From Roseomonas mucosa ATCC BAA-692 (lineage in GTDB: Bacteria; Pseudomonadota; Alphaproteobacteria; Acetobacterales; Acetobacteraceae), in the NCBI RefSeq assembly GCF_000622225.1, contig NZ_JHWD01000031.1, positions 1 to 37,775 of the forward strand: 37,775 bases of DNA, in the 5' to 3' direction. Under the pieces are notes generated by a model. It ran no database searches, was not told where the DNA came from, and was given only the letters and a program-made list of their open reading frames with translations. The translations under genes were made by a program, and so were the position numbers. Of this stretch, positions 7,762 to 15,442 are shown piece by piece. The first letter of the stretch is position 1. Each line of letters begins with the position of its first letter.

Positions 7762-8040
7762 ATGGCGGAGCTTCTGCAACGGCTGACCCTGGTGGATCTG
7801 GTGGGCTCCATCGGGACGCTGATGGTGGTGACGGCCTATTTCCTGACCCAGGCCCGCCTGCTGGCCGCGACCGGCCTGGCCTTCCCGCTCGTCAACCTCT
7901 GCGGCTCGGGACTGATCGCCCTGTCCCTGTCGCGGAACTTCAACCTCGCCTCGGCGCTGATGGAGTTCTTCTGGATCGGCATCAGCCTGCTCGGCATCGT
8001 CCAGGCCCTGCGGGAACGGGGCCGGCGCGAGCCTTCCTGA
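7762..8040 (+). CDS. CBU_0592-type small membrane protein
   Basis: 92 residues with three hydrophobic helices (about 10-31, 36-55 and 62-82) and a basic C-terminal tail (RERGRREPS). The pattern V-x-x-x-Y-F-x-x-Q in helix 1, then PLVNLCGSGLIALSL, and finally N-x-x-S-x-x-x-E-x-x-W-I-x-I-S-x-x-G-I matches the CBU_0592 family as I recall it. Function unknown. It converges with the PHA synthase-like gene; the 27-bp gap holds a 16-bp perfect palindrome. Confidence 0.8.
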   Translation: MAELLQRLTLVDLVGSIGTLMVVTAYFLTQARLLAATGLAFPLVNLCGSGLIALSLSRNFNLASALMEFFWIGISLLGIVQALRERGRREPS

Positions 8041-8041
8041 A

Positions 8042-8057
8042 GGCGCCGCGCGGCGCC
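8042..8057. terminator. Palindrome between convergent genes, possible bidirectional terminator
   Basis: GGCGCCGCGCGGCGCC is a perfect 16-bp palindrome in the 27-bp gap between the stops at 8040 (+) and 8068 (-). It has no T-tract, so terminator function is inferred only from position. Confidence 0.4.
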
Positions 8058-8067
8058 CCGGTCCCCG

Positions 8068-9345
8068 TCACCCCGGCCCGCGCACCCAGTCCAGCAGCGG
8101 CCGCCACAGCGCCGTTTCCGCCGTGCGCCCGGCGACCATGCCGATATGGCCTGCCGCCGCCTCGTGCCGCACGGCGCCGGGCAGGGCCTCGGCCAGGGCG
8201 CGGGCGCTGTCGGGCGGCACGATGCGGTCGCGGTGCGGGATGGCGACAAAGGCCGGGCCCTGCCAGCGCGCGGGATCGATGGCCTCGCCCGCCACGCGCC
8301 ATTGCAGGCGGGCGGGCGTGTTCTGCCCGTACCAGTCGCCCAGGCATTCCCGCGCCACCGGGGCGGGCAGGGGGACGCCGTCGTTCAGCCAGTCCTCCAG
8401 CGCCACGAAATGCGCCGCCCGCGCGGAGCCCGGCTTCAGCCGGGCGAAGGCACGGAACTTGCGCGCCACGCCGAACGGATCGAGCTGGGCGAAGAGGGCC
8501 TGGATCACCTCGACCGGCAGCGTGCCCGTGGTGGCGAGCATCGGCTCCAGCACCGGCAGCAGCGCGGCCAGGCTGGTGGCGCGCCCGGCCTGCTCCCCGG
8601 AATGGAAGTCCCAGGGCGTGGCCAGCAGGGCCAGGGCCCGCACCCGGTCCGGCCGCCGCAGCGCCGCCGCCAGGGCCAGCAGCCCGCCCATGCAATAGCC
8701 CACCAGCACGACCGGCCCGGGCAGTGCCGCCAGGGCGCGCTCCAGCCGCCCGGCGATGAAGCCGGTCAGGTCCATCCCCCGCTCCGTCGCGCCGGGATAG
8801 CCCCAGTCCAGCAGCAGCGGGCGCGCGCCCTGTTCCGCCAGCCAGGCCAGGATCGAATGTCCTGGCATCAGGTCCAGCACCCAGGCGCGGTTCACCAGGG
8901 ATGGCACGAAGAGCAGGGTAGGGCCGGCGGCCTGGTCCTGGCCGGGCGGCGCATGGTCCAGCAGCCGGCTGGCGCCTTCCCGCCAGAGGACGGGATGCTC
9001 CGGGCGTTCCGGGCGGGGTTCGTGCCGGCGATAGGCCGCGAGCCCGCCGATCAGCCCCGAATCGAGGTCGAGGAGGCGCCGTGCCACCGCGGCCCGCAGC
9101 TCATCGGCGCTTGACCCGGACGCGTCGAGGTCGCGCAGCAGGCGCAACGCTTCCCGCCGCGTCCGGGCCGAGACCGGCCAGGCGCCGCTCCAGCTCTGCC
9201 ACGCGTCGCAGGAGGATCTCGACGAGCGCGGCGGAAGCATCGCCAGTGCCAGCTGCGCCCGCCACCCCGCCAGCAGAAGGTGGAGGGGCAGGGGGCGTGG
9301 CCCCCGGCGGGGTGCGGAAGAAGGCGGCGAAGGGGCCGAACTCAT
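8068..9345 (-). CDS. Class III-like PHA synthase / alpha/beta hydrolase (PhaC-like)
   Basis: Predicted to polymerise (R)-3-hydroxyacyl-CoA or act as a related Cys acyltransferase. The 425-residue frame shows the PhaC triad in order: Cys218 in the lipase-like box GYCMGG, Asp373 in HRDRIVPP and His400 in AGHIGMV. Class III-style marks are LLDWGYPG...DLTGFI before the Cys box and WYGQN before the Asp strand. The start is uncertain. The ATG at 9345 places the first 80 residues inside the upstream PhaE-like gene in another frame; a GTG in frame at 9087 (VARRLLDLDSG) would remove the overlap. RPLPLHLLLAGW (about residues 17-28) resembles N-termini I recall in relatives, favouring the long form. It lies downstream of the PhaE-like gene and divergent from phaR. 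Confidence 0.8.
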   Translation of the reverse strand: MSSAPSPPSSAPRRGPRPLPLHLLLAGWRAQLALAMLPPRSSRSSCDAWQSWSGAWPVSARTRREALRLLRDLDASGSSADELRAAVARRLLDLDSGLIGGLAAYRRHEPRPERPEHPVLWREGASRLLDHAPPGQDQAAGPTLLFVPSLVNRAWVLDLMPGHSILAWLAEQGARPLLLDWGYPGATERGMDLTGFIAGRLERALAALPGPVVLVGYCMGGLLALAAALRRPDRVRALALLATPWDFHSGEQAGRATSLAALLPVLEPMLATTGTLPVEVIQALFAQLDPFGVARKFRAFARLKPGSARAAHFVALEDWLNDGVPLPAPVARECLGDWYGQNTPARLQWRVAGEAIDPARWQGPAFVAIPHRDRIVPPDSARALAEALPGAVRHEAAAGHIGMVAGRTAETALWRPLLDWVRGPG

Positions 9346-9649
9346 GAGGCGTAGGCCCGGCGGGCCATCCCGTGGGCCACCCGCCTGCGAGCCACCCGGC
9401 GCCGGGCATGCCCATGGGGCCGTTGGGGCTCCCGCCGGGTAATCCCCCGGATAATCCCCCTGGGGCGCCGGGCGCCGCGCCGCCCCAGCCTGCCGCGCCC
9501 TGCGACATCCAGGCGGCCAGCATCCGTGCCAGCTCCGGGTCGGTCATCCATCCGGCGATTTCCGTCTGCCACAGGGTGATCCAGTCCTCGGCCAGCTGTT
9601 CCAGCGTCCGCGCCTCATGCTCCCGATCCCCCTCATCGGGGTGCGACAT
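9101..9649 (-). CDS. PhaE-like small protein, putative PHA synthase partner
   Basis: 182 residues. Residues 14-49 are an amphipathic helical segment (LEQLAEDWITLWQTEIAGWM). Residues 54-128 are low-complexity Gly/Pro/Trp-rich (PMGMPGAGWLAGGWPTGWP). Residues 139-160 form a leucine-heptad helix (ALVEILLRRVAELERRLAGL), and the tail is basic (RPRRVRVKRR). Class III PHA synthases need a second subunit, PhaE, that ends in a coiled helix. This protein is half that size and the match is by layout and position, not by a firm motif. The start ATG at 9649 has AGGAGG 5 nt upstream. The 3' third overlaps the PhaC-like frame. The basic tail could bind DNA or a granule surface. Alternative: an unrelated phasin-like protein. 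Confidence 0.6.
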   Translation of the reverse strand: MSHPDEGDREHEARTLEQLAEDWITLWQTEIAGWMTDPELARMLAAWMSQGAAGWGGAAPGAPGGLSGGLPGGSPNGPMGMPGAGWLAGGWPTGWPAGPTPHEFGPFAAFFRTPPGATPPAPPPSAGGVAGAAGTGDASAALVEILLRRVAELERRLAGLGPDAAGSVAPAARPRRVRVKRR

Positions 9650-9729
9650 CCATCCTCCTGCGCACAACCCTTTCGCGCCGCCGCATAGTGGGGCTAGCAT
9701 GAAGCCCAAAGAACAGGGAGGGTGCCCAC

Positions 9730-10374
9730 ATGGTCGAACCCACGAGGCTCCGCGAAATGCCGGACGACGACACCGCCGGTTCCGGTCAGGCGACCGGCCA
9801 GGGAACTTCCCAGCCGGCCAAGCCACCGGTGGTGGTGAAGAAATACGCCAACCGGCGTCTCTATAACACCGAGAGCAGCTCCTACGTCACCCTCGAGGAC
9901 CTCGCCCAGATGGTCCGCGCCGGGCGCGACTTCGTCGTCTACGATGCCAAGTCGGGCGACGACATCACACGCTCGGTGCTGACGCAGATCATCGTCGAGG
10001 AGGAATCGAAGGGCAGCGCCATGCTGCCGACCTCCTTCCTGCGGCAATTGATCGGCCTCTATGGCGGCAACATGCAGACCGTGGTGCCGCGCTACCTGGA
10101 AACGGTGATGACCGGCTTCGCCCAGCAGCAGGAGCAGATCCGCCGTTCCGTGGAGGCGATGGGTGGCCTGACCCCGTTCCCCACGCCCTTCGCCGGCTTC
10201 GAGGAGCTGGGCAAGCAGAACATGGCGATGATGGAACGCGCCATGACCCTCTTCAGCCCCTTCAGCGCCACGCGCCGCGAAGGCTCCGCCCCGCCGAGCG
10301 AGGTCGACCTGCTGCGCGAGGAACTGGCCGCGGTGAAGGAGGAACTGGCCAAGGCCAAGGCGGGCAAGGGCTGA
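9730..10374 (+). CDS. phaR: Polyhydroxyalkanoate synthesis repressor PhaR
   Basis: DNA- and PHB-binding regulator that represses phasin genes until granules form. 214 residues. The PHB accumulation regulator DNA-binding domain covers about residues 36-92, with the signature KKYANRRLYNTESSSYVTLEDL followed by VYDAKSGDDITRSVLTQII. One accumulation-regulatory repeat follows (about 98-140, LPTSFLRQLIGLYGG...VPRYLE). The C-terminus (191-211) is a short coiled helix, and the first 33 residues are a disordered Gly/Thr/Gln-rich leader. The ATG at 9730 has AGGGAGG 8 nt upstream. It diverges from the PhaE-like gene across 80 bp that may hold a shared, self-regulated operator. Confidence 0.95.
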   Translation: MVEPTRLREMPDDDTAGSGQATGQGTSQPAKPPVVVKKYANRRLYNTESSSYVTLEDLAQMVRAGRDFVVYDAKSGDDITRSVLTQIIVEEESKGSAMLPTSFLRQLIGLYGGNMQTVVPRYLETVMTGFAQQQEQIRRSVEAMGGLTPFPTPFAGFEELGKQNMAMMERAMTLFSPFSATRREGSAPPSEVDLLREELAAVKEELAKAKAGKG

Positions 10375-10410
10375 GACGAGCCCCGGCCGCGGAAATCTCT
10401 TCCTGCTTCG

Positions 10411-10439
10411 GGGGGAAAGGCCATGCCTTTCCCCCTTTT
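10411..10439 (+). terminator. Intrinsic terminator of phaR
   Basis: Stem GGGGGAAAGGC / GCCTTTCCCCC with a CAT loop followed by TTTT, 36 bp after the phaR stop. The stem closely resembles the right-end hairpin of repeat family A (GGGGGAAAGGC...GCCTTTCCCC in A4), suggesting a common origin. Confidence 0.8.
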
Positions 10440-10472
10440 CAGTCTCCGGCGCCACGATCCCCACGCGGGACC

Positions 10473-12077
10473 TCAGCCGAGTCGCTGATAGGCCACGCGC
10501 TTCGCCCGGCCGCCATGGACCTCCAGCCCCGTGGGCGCCCCGGCCGCGTCGCGCAGCAGCCGCACGTCCAGCCAGCCATTCATCAGCGTGCCGGGCACAT
10601 GCACGCGCACCACGTCGCCCTCCACCGCCTCGACCCGCCAGGGGCCGGCCGAGACCACCGGGCCGCGCACCCGCACCGCCAGCCAGTCCTCTTCCGGTGC
10701 GATGGTCCAGACCGCGTCCATTTCCTCGCTGCGCCAGGTGCCGGCGAGGCCGGGCGGCAGGGCGGCGCCGGGGGCCACGCGGTGCCAGCGCGCGACATGC
10801 CCGGCATCCTGCTCCACCTCGATCAGCTCCGGCCCCAGCGGCCGGATGAAGAGCGCGGTGCTGCTGGCGGGCGACATCAACCGCCCGTCCGGTGCCACCA
10901 CGGCCTTCACGGAGAGGCCGTTCAGCGACAGCATGGCCCCGCCATCCCCGGTCGCCGCGATGTCCAGCGTCGTGGTGCTGTCCGGGTCCAGGTAGCGGCC
11001 GGCCAGCGCCTCCAGCTCGCCAGGCGGGGGCAGGGCCCGCGCCGGGCGGATGCCCGGCCGCTCCTCCAGGATCACGTCCAGCACCCGCTTCGCCAGCGCG
11101 CCGGGATCGGCGGTGCTGTCGTTGGTGATGGCGATCACCGTCACCTCGTGGCCGGGCACGCGCAGGAACTCGGTGCGGTAGCCGGGCCAGAGGCCGGAAT
11201 GGCTGACCGTCCGCACGCCGCGATAGCCGCGCACGATCAGGCCGCGGGCATAGAAGTTCTCCCGCCCGTTATTGAAGGGCGTCTGCTCCGAAAGCGCGTC
11301 CAGCCAGTCCGCGCCGATCCGCCGGGTGGTGAAGTTGCGGTCCCACAGCGCCAGGTCCTCGACGCTGGAGACCAGCCCGCCCTCGCCGCCGATGCGGAAG
11401 CCGTGCGGCGCGCGCGCCCAGCCGCCGCCCTCCCCGGGACGATAGCCGGTGGCCAGCCGCGGCACCGCCTCGTAGGGGTCCTCCACCATCCGCGTGTCGC
11501 TCATGCCCAGCGGCGCGAAGATCCGCCGTTCCAGGAAGCCGGGCAGCGGCTCGCCGGACAGGTGCTCGGCGATGCGGCCCAGCAGCAGGAAGTTGCTGTT
11601 GCTGTAGAGGAAGCGCGACCCGGGGGCGAAGTTCAGCCGGCGCTGGCGGCGGATGCCCTCCAGCAGCGTGGCGGAATCGACCGCCGTGCCGAGATCCGCG
11701 CCGCCCAGGCGCTGGATCTCCAGCATGTCGCGGATACCGGAGGTGTTGTGCATCAGGTGCGCGACGGTGATCCCGGGGTCGAGATCGGGCAGTTCCGGCA
11801 GGTGCCGCCGCGCCGGGTCGTCCAGCGAGAGCTTCCCTTCCTCCCGCAGCATCAGGATCGCGGCGCAGGTGAACTGCTTGCTGACCGAGGCGATGCGGAA
11901 GCGCGTGCCCGGCCCGGCCGGCACGCCGTGCTCGATGCTGGCGAGCCCGGCGCCCCGGTGCAGCACCAGCTCCCCCTTCCGCACCACGCCCAGCGCCACG
12001 CCGGGCCCCTTGCGCTCCGTCCAGGGGGCGAGCAGCGCGTCCACCCGGCGTTCCAGCAGCAGCGAATCCAGTTCCAT
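10473..12077 (-). CDS. dap: D-aminopeptidase-like serine hydrolase (MEROPS S12)
   Basis: 534 residues: an N-terminal penicillin-recognising (class C beta-lactamase) domain plus two C-terminal beta-barrel domains, as in the Ochrobactrum D-aminopeptidase (about 520 residues), which releases N-terminal D-amino acids. Active-site motifs are S64-V-S-K67 (ASVSKQFTCA), Y158-S-N160 and H293-S-G295 (usually HxG/KTG). The C-terminal GLEVHGGRAKRVAYQR aligns with the D-aminopeptidase end. No signal peptide is seen, so it is probably cytoplasmic. The start ATG at 12077 lies 11 bp after the stop of the second serine hydrolase; the long frame extension upstream is shadow. Substrate specificity is an inference; esterase or peptidase alternatives remain. 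Confidence 0.85.
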   Translation of the reverse strand: MELDSLLLERRVDALLAPWTERKGPGVALGVVRKGELVLHRGAGLASIEHGVPAGPGTRFRIASVSKQFTCAAILMLREEGKLSLDDPARRHLPELPDLDPGITVAHLMHNTSGIRDMLEIQRLGGADLGTAVDSATLLEGIRRQRRLNFAPGSRFLYSNSNFLLLGRIAEHLSGEPLPGFLERRIFAPLGMSDTRMVEDPYEAVPRLATGYRPGEGGGWARAPHGFRIGGEGGLVSSVEDLALWDRNFTTRRIGADWLDALSEQTPFNNGRENFYARGLIVRGYRGVRTVSHSGLWPGYRTEFLRVPGHEVTVIAITNDSTADPGALAKRVLDVILEERPGIRPARALPPPGELEALAGRYLDPDSTTTLDIAATGDGGAMLSLNGLSVKAVVAPDGRLMSPASSTALFIRPLGPELIEVEQDAGHVARWHRVAPGAALPPGLAGTWRSEEMDAVWTIAPEEDWLAVRVRGPVVSAGPWRVEAVEGDVVRVHVPGTLMNGWLDVRLLRDAAGAPTGLEVHGGRAKRVAYQRLG

Positions 12078-12088
12078 GGGGCGTTTCC

Positions 12089-13120
12089 TCAGACCAGGGA
12101 GTCGAGCAGCGCGGCGGTGAGAAGGCCCATCGCCGGCTTGCTCACGGTGCGGAAGGGTTCGGTTTCGGTCTGCGCGCGATGGACCACGACCAGGTCGAGG
12201 CTCGGCACCACCAGCAGGAAATGCCCGCCCCAGCCGCGCGCCGAACAGGCATCGCGGGGCAGGATCACGCCGGGCAGGTGGATGCCGTCGCGGCAGAGCC
12301 ACCACATGTAGCCGTAGGCGCCGTCATCCCCGGCATCCGAAACCGGCCGCACCGAGGCGCGCACCCAGTCCGCCGGCACGAGCTGTTCCTCCCCCCAGCG
12401 CCCTTCCTGCAGCCAGAGCTGGCCGAAGCGGGCGAGGTCGCGAGCGGAAAGCCGGATCGGATAGGCCGGATGGAGGCTTTCGGGCGATGGCACATGGAAG
12501 GCGTCGCCGGCCGCGAAATCCTCCATCCCCAGCGGCGCGGCCAGCCGCCCGGCGAAGGCTTCCGGGATGCCCTGGCCGGTCGCGCGCTCGTAGATCGTGC
12601 CGAGGGCGTTGAAGTCCCAGTTGTTGTAGGTCCAGCGCGTGCCGGGCGGATGGGCGTGGCGCGGCGGCTTGATCTGCTTCATCCAGTCGCTCTCGTAGCC
12701 GGCCGGATGCATGATCCCGGAACGCGCGGTGAGCAGGTCGTACACCGTGGCGCCGCGCTCCATCGGCGAGAGCCCCTCGCGATCGTCGATGCCGAGGGAT
12801 TCCAGCGTCGCCGACAGGTCCATCCGCCCCTCCGCCACCGCCATGCCGATCAGGGCGCAGAGGATGGACTTCCGGATCGAGCGGATATTCGCCTTCCAGG
12901 CCGGATTGCCCATGCCGCCGACCGCGCGGCCCTCCCGCAGCACCAGCAGCCCCTCGCTGCCCAGCGATTGTGCCCGGTTCAGCACCCGGGCGAAGCGGGT
13001 GGGATCGAAGCCGGCCGCGGCAGGGCTGGACCAGGGCACGCCGAAGGGAGGATGGCTGTTCATGACCGCCGTGGTGCCCCGGATCGGCGGAACGGCGAGC
13101 GTCGGCCGGTCATCGGTCAT
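12089..13120 (-). CDS. Serine hydrolase, beta-lactamase/penicillin-binding fold
   Basis: 343 residues, single S12-type domain. Motifs are S81-I-R-K84 (catalytic Ser and Lys), Y165-N-N167 (PGTRWTYNNWDFNALG) and the third motif near the C-terminus, ARGWGGHF. This SIRKS/YNN subtype resembles 6-aminohexanoate-dimer hydrolase (NylB)-like and EstB-like enzymes. There is no signal peptide. It is the first gene of a two-gene unit with the D-aminopeptidase homologue (11-bp gap); both recognise amide or ester substrates, so a shared pathway is plausible. An alternative start is the ATG at 13063 (MNSHPPFG), which is nearer the conserved region. Upstream lies repeat A3. Confidence 0.85.
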   Translation of the reverse strand: MTDDRPTLAVPPIRGTTAVMNSHPPFGVPWSSPAAAGFDPTRFARVLNRAQSLGSEGLLVLREGRAVGGMGNPAWKANIRSIRKSILCALIGMAVAEGRMDLSATLESLGIDDREGLSPMERGATVYDLLTARSGIMHPAGYESDWMKQIKPPRHAHPPGTRWTYNNWDFNALGTIYERATGQGIPEAFAGRLAAPLGMEDFAAGDAFHVPSPESLHPAYPIRLSARDLARFGQLWLQEGRWGEEQLVPADWVRASVRPVSDAGDDGAYGYMWWLCRDGIHLPGVILPRDACSARGWGGHFLLVVPSLDLVVVHRAQTETEPFRTVSKPAMGLLTAALLDSLV

Positions 13121-13142
13121 GCTTCACCTTCGGCGCCGCGCT

Positions 13143-13313
13143 TCCCGGGGGACAAGGCTCCGCCTTTTCCCCCGTCCCCCTTATCCGCCAGGAACCTGAG
13201 GTTCCTGGACCTCCCGTTCGTTGGCTCTTCGCTGCCGGCCGGAGCCGGCTCCGGTCCCCGGCGGAGAGGGGGTCCGGCGGGAAAGGCGGCGCCTCTCCCC
13301 CGGCGGGCCGCCA
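13143..13313. repeat. Intergenic repeat family A, short inverted copy (A3)
   Basis: Fills the 235-bp gap between two minus-strand genes and lies in opposite orientation to A4 and A5. The right-type end comes first: GGGGGACAAGGC / GCCTTTTCCCCC hairpin (13147-13173), then CCAGGAACC-TGA-GGTTCCTGG (13188-13208, 9-bp perfect stem). The left-type end closes the copy (GGCGGAGAGGGGGTCCGGCG and a GGAAAGGC/GCCTCTCC stem). The middle is only about 60 bp, so this is an internally deleted copy. The outer hairpin lies 40 bp past the stop of the EAL gene. Confidence 0.8.
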
Positions 13314-13355
13314 CGAAGCGCAACGACGGAACATCCGGGAAAGCGGCCGCCCGGA

Positions 13356-15197
13356 TCATGCCGCGGGCAGGGCCAGGAAGTGTTCCACCGGCATGGCGCG
13401 GCCCCAGAGCCAGCCCTGGACCTCGTGGCAGCCGACCTGCCGCACCATGGCGAGCTCGGCCTCCGTCTCCACGCCTTCGGCCACCAGGTGCAGGCCGAGC
13501 GCCTGACCCATGGCGGCGATGGCCCGCAGGAAATCGGCCCCGCGCGGACTGGTGGCGGCGGCCCGGACGAAGGAGCGGTCGATCTTCAGCTCGTCGATCG
13601 GCAGGTCGCGCAGCCGCGACAGGGAGGAATAGCCCGTGCCGAAATCGTCGATGGCGATGTGGCAGCCGATCCGGCGCAGCGCCATCAGGTTGCGCTCCAC
13701 CGGCGCGGCCTCCCCGGCCAGCGCGCCCTCGGTCACCTCGATCACCAGCCGGTCGCCGGAGGTGCGGCAATGCGCCAGCCTTTCCTCCAGCCGCGCCGCG
13801 AAATGGCCGTTGGCGAGACAGACGGGCGGCAGGTTGATGCCGATCCTCTGCCCGGGCGCGAGCTTCGGCAGCAGCGGGGCGACCTGTTCCAGCAGCCGGT
13901 CGGTCAGGCCGCGGATCATCCCGGTCTCCTCGGCCACCGGGATGAACTCGGCGGGCGGGACGAGGCGGCCATCGGCCCGGCGCCAGCGCATCAGGGCCTC
14001 GCCGCCGGTCAGCACCTTGCCGGCGGCGGTGTAGCGGGGCTGGATCTCGACGAAGAGGCCGCTTTCCGGCCCGCCATCGAGCATCCGGTGCAGGTCCTGG
14101 AACAGGGCGAAGCGGTGCCGGGTTGCCGTGCGCATCGGCGCGGCGAAGCGCCGGACCTGGCCGGAGGTTCCCTGCGGCGTCTGCGGCCGGGCCTCCAGCA
14201 GCGCCACCGTGGCGGCTTCCAGCAGCGCCTCGGCCGAGGGACCGTCCTCCGGCGCCCGGGCCAGGCCGATGGCGAGGGCGGGCAGCGGCGTGCCGCCCGG
14301 CGCCAGGGCCATGCCTTCCATCGCCTCGCCGATCCGCGCCGCCAGGGCCTCGGCCCGGGTCTGGGCGGCGGGGTCGGTCAGCAGGATGTCGAAGCCTTCC
14401 TCCTCCGAGCGGGCCAGCAGGGCATCGCCGGGCAGCAGCGGCGCGATGCGCCTGGCCACGGCGCGCACGGCCTCCTGGCCGGTCGGCCGGCCGGTGGCGG
14501 CGACGATCTTGTCCAGCCCTTCCATCCGCAGCCGCAGCAGCGTGGCGGTGGCGTCCGGCTGGCCGAGATGCGCGGCCAGCACCTCCCGCAGCCGGCTGTG
14601 GTTGGGCAGCCCCGTCAGCTCGTCCACATAGGCGAGGCGCTCGATGCGGGCGGCGGCGGCATGCAGGGCCGTGTTGTCGCGGATCACCGCGACGAAGTGC
14701 TGCCCTCCGTCCATCTCCACGTCGGACAGGCTCAGATGGATCGGCACCGGGCGGCCGTCGCGGTGCCGGGCGATGGTTTCCCGCCCGATGCCGATGACGC
14801 GCGGCGTCCTGCTTTCCCGGTAGCGCGCCATGTAGCCGTGGTGCTGGCCTGCTTCCTGGGAATTCACCAGGATGGCGACGTTGCGGCCCAGCAACTCCTC
14901 CGGCGCCCAGCCCAGGATGCCGAACATCTTGCGGTTGGCATAGGTGATCCGGCCGGTCGCGTCGGCCACCACGATGCCCTCGGCGACATTGTCCACCACC
15001 GCCTGGAAGCGATGGGCCGCCGCGTGGTCCTCGTCGGCGGGCGGCGAGGGGTGTGTGGCGGCCGGGGGCGATGCCGCGGCCCCCGCCAGGCCGTGCGGGA
15101 CGGTTCCGGCGTCCTGGGCTTCCCCCGGACGGCCGGCCGCGTCATCCGCCATGCCGGTGCATGCCGGCTGGGCCCGGCACGCGGTGACAGAGGTCAT
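13356..15197 (-). CDS. PAS-GGDEF(degenerate)-EAL protein, probable c-di-GMP phosphodiesterase
   Basis: 613 residues, no transmembrane segment. A disordered Ala/Pro leader (1-60) is followed by a PAS sensor (62-178; GIVVADATGRITYANRKMFGILGW). The GGDEF domain (185-335) has S-E-E-E-G-F (264-269) in place of GGDEF, so no cyclase activity is expected. The EAL domain spans 360-610. EAL catalytic residues appear intact: E400 in EALMRW, N455, E487, D517/D518 in DDFGTGYSSL, K538 in LKIDRSF, E574/E577 in AEGVETE and Q594. It is therefore read as a phosphodiesterase tuned by the PAS and the dead GGDEF domain. The start could also be the ATG at 15152. CATCCT-AG-AGGATG, a 14-bp near-palindrome at 15238-15251, lies 41 bp upstream and might be an operator. 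Confidence 0.9.
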   Translation of the reverse strand: MTSVTACRAQPACTGMADDAAGRPGEAQDAGTVPHGLAGAAASPPAATHPSPPADEDHAAAHRFQAVVDNVAEGIVVADATGRITYANRKMFGILGWAPEELLGRNVAILVNSQEAGQHHGYMARYRESRTPRVIGIGRETIARHRDGRPVPIHLSLSDVEMDGGQHFVAVIRDNTALHAAAARIERLAYVDELTGLPNHSRLREVLAAHLGQPDATATLLRLRMEGLDKIVAATGRPTGQEAVRAVARRIAPLLPGDALLARSEEEGFDILLTDPAAQTRAEALAARIGEAMEGMALAPGGTPLPALAIGLARAPEDGPSAEALLEAATVALLEARPQTPQGTSGQVRRFAAPMRTATRHRFALFQDLHRMLDGGPESGLFVEIQPRYTAAGKVLTGGEALMRWRRADGRLVPPAEFIPVAEETGMIRGLTDRLLEQVAPLLPKLAPGQRIGINLPPVCLANGHFAARLEERLAHCRTSGDRLVIEVTEGALAGEAAPVERNLMALRRIGCHIAIDDFGTGYSSLSRLRDLPIDELKIDRSFVRAAATSPRGADFLRAIAAMGQALGLHLVAEGVETEAELAMVRQVGCHEVQGWLWGRAMPVEHFLALPAA

Positions 15198-15442
15198 TCA
15201 GGTTCCACAACTGAGACGTGTTTCGGTTTTCGTCCTTCATCCTAGAGGATGCAATCCGAAAGGTTAACTCTGCTTCCCGATCCCCGCCCTTCCCACCGCC
15301 ATCCAGGCGGCTTAATCCTGGCGGCAATTCCGGCCGGATGCCGGGCTCTTCCAGGGTTTCCCATGGGCTTCGCAGCCCGGCGGCGGCTTCCGGAAAGGCC
15401 GGGCCGCCCCGGCCGCGCCTCTGCTGAGACAGCCGGAACGAG

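Noticed and set aside
15238-15251. CATCCT-AG-AGGATG as a firm operator of the EAL gene
   Set aside because: Short arms and no known matching regulator; mentioned under the gene only as a possibility.
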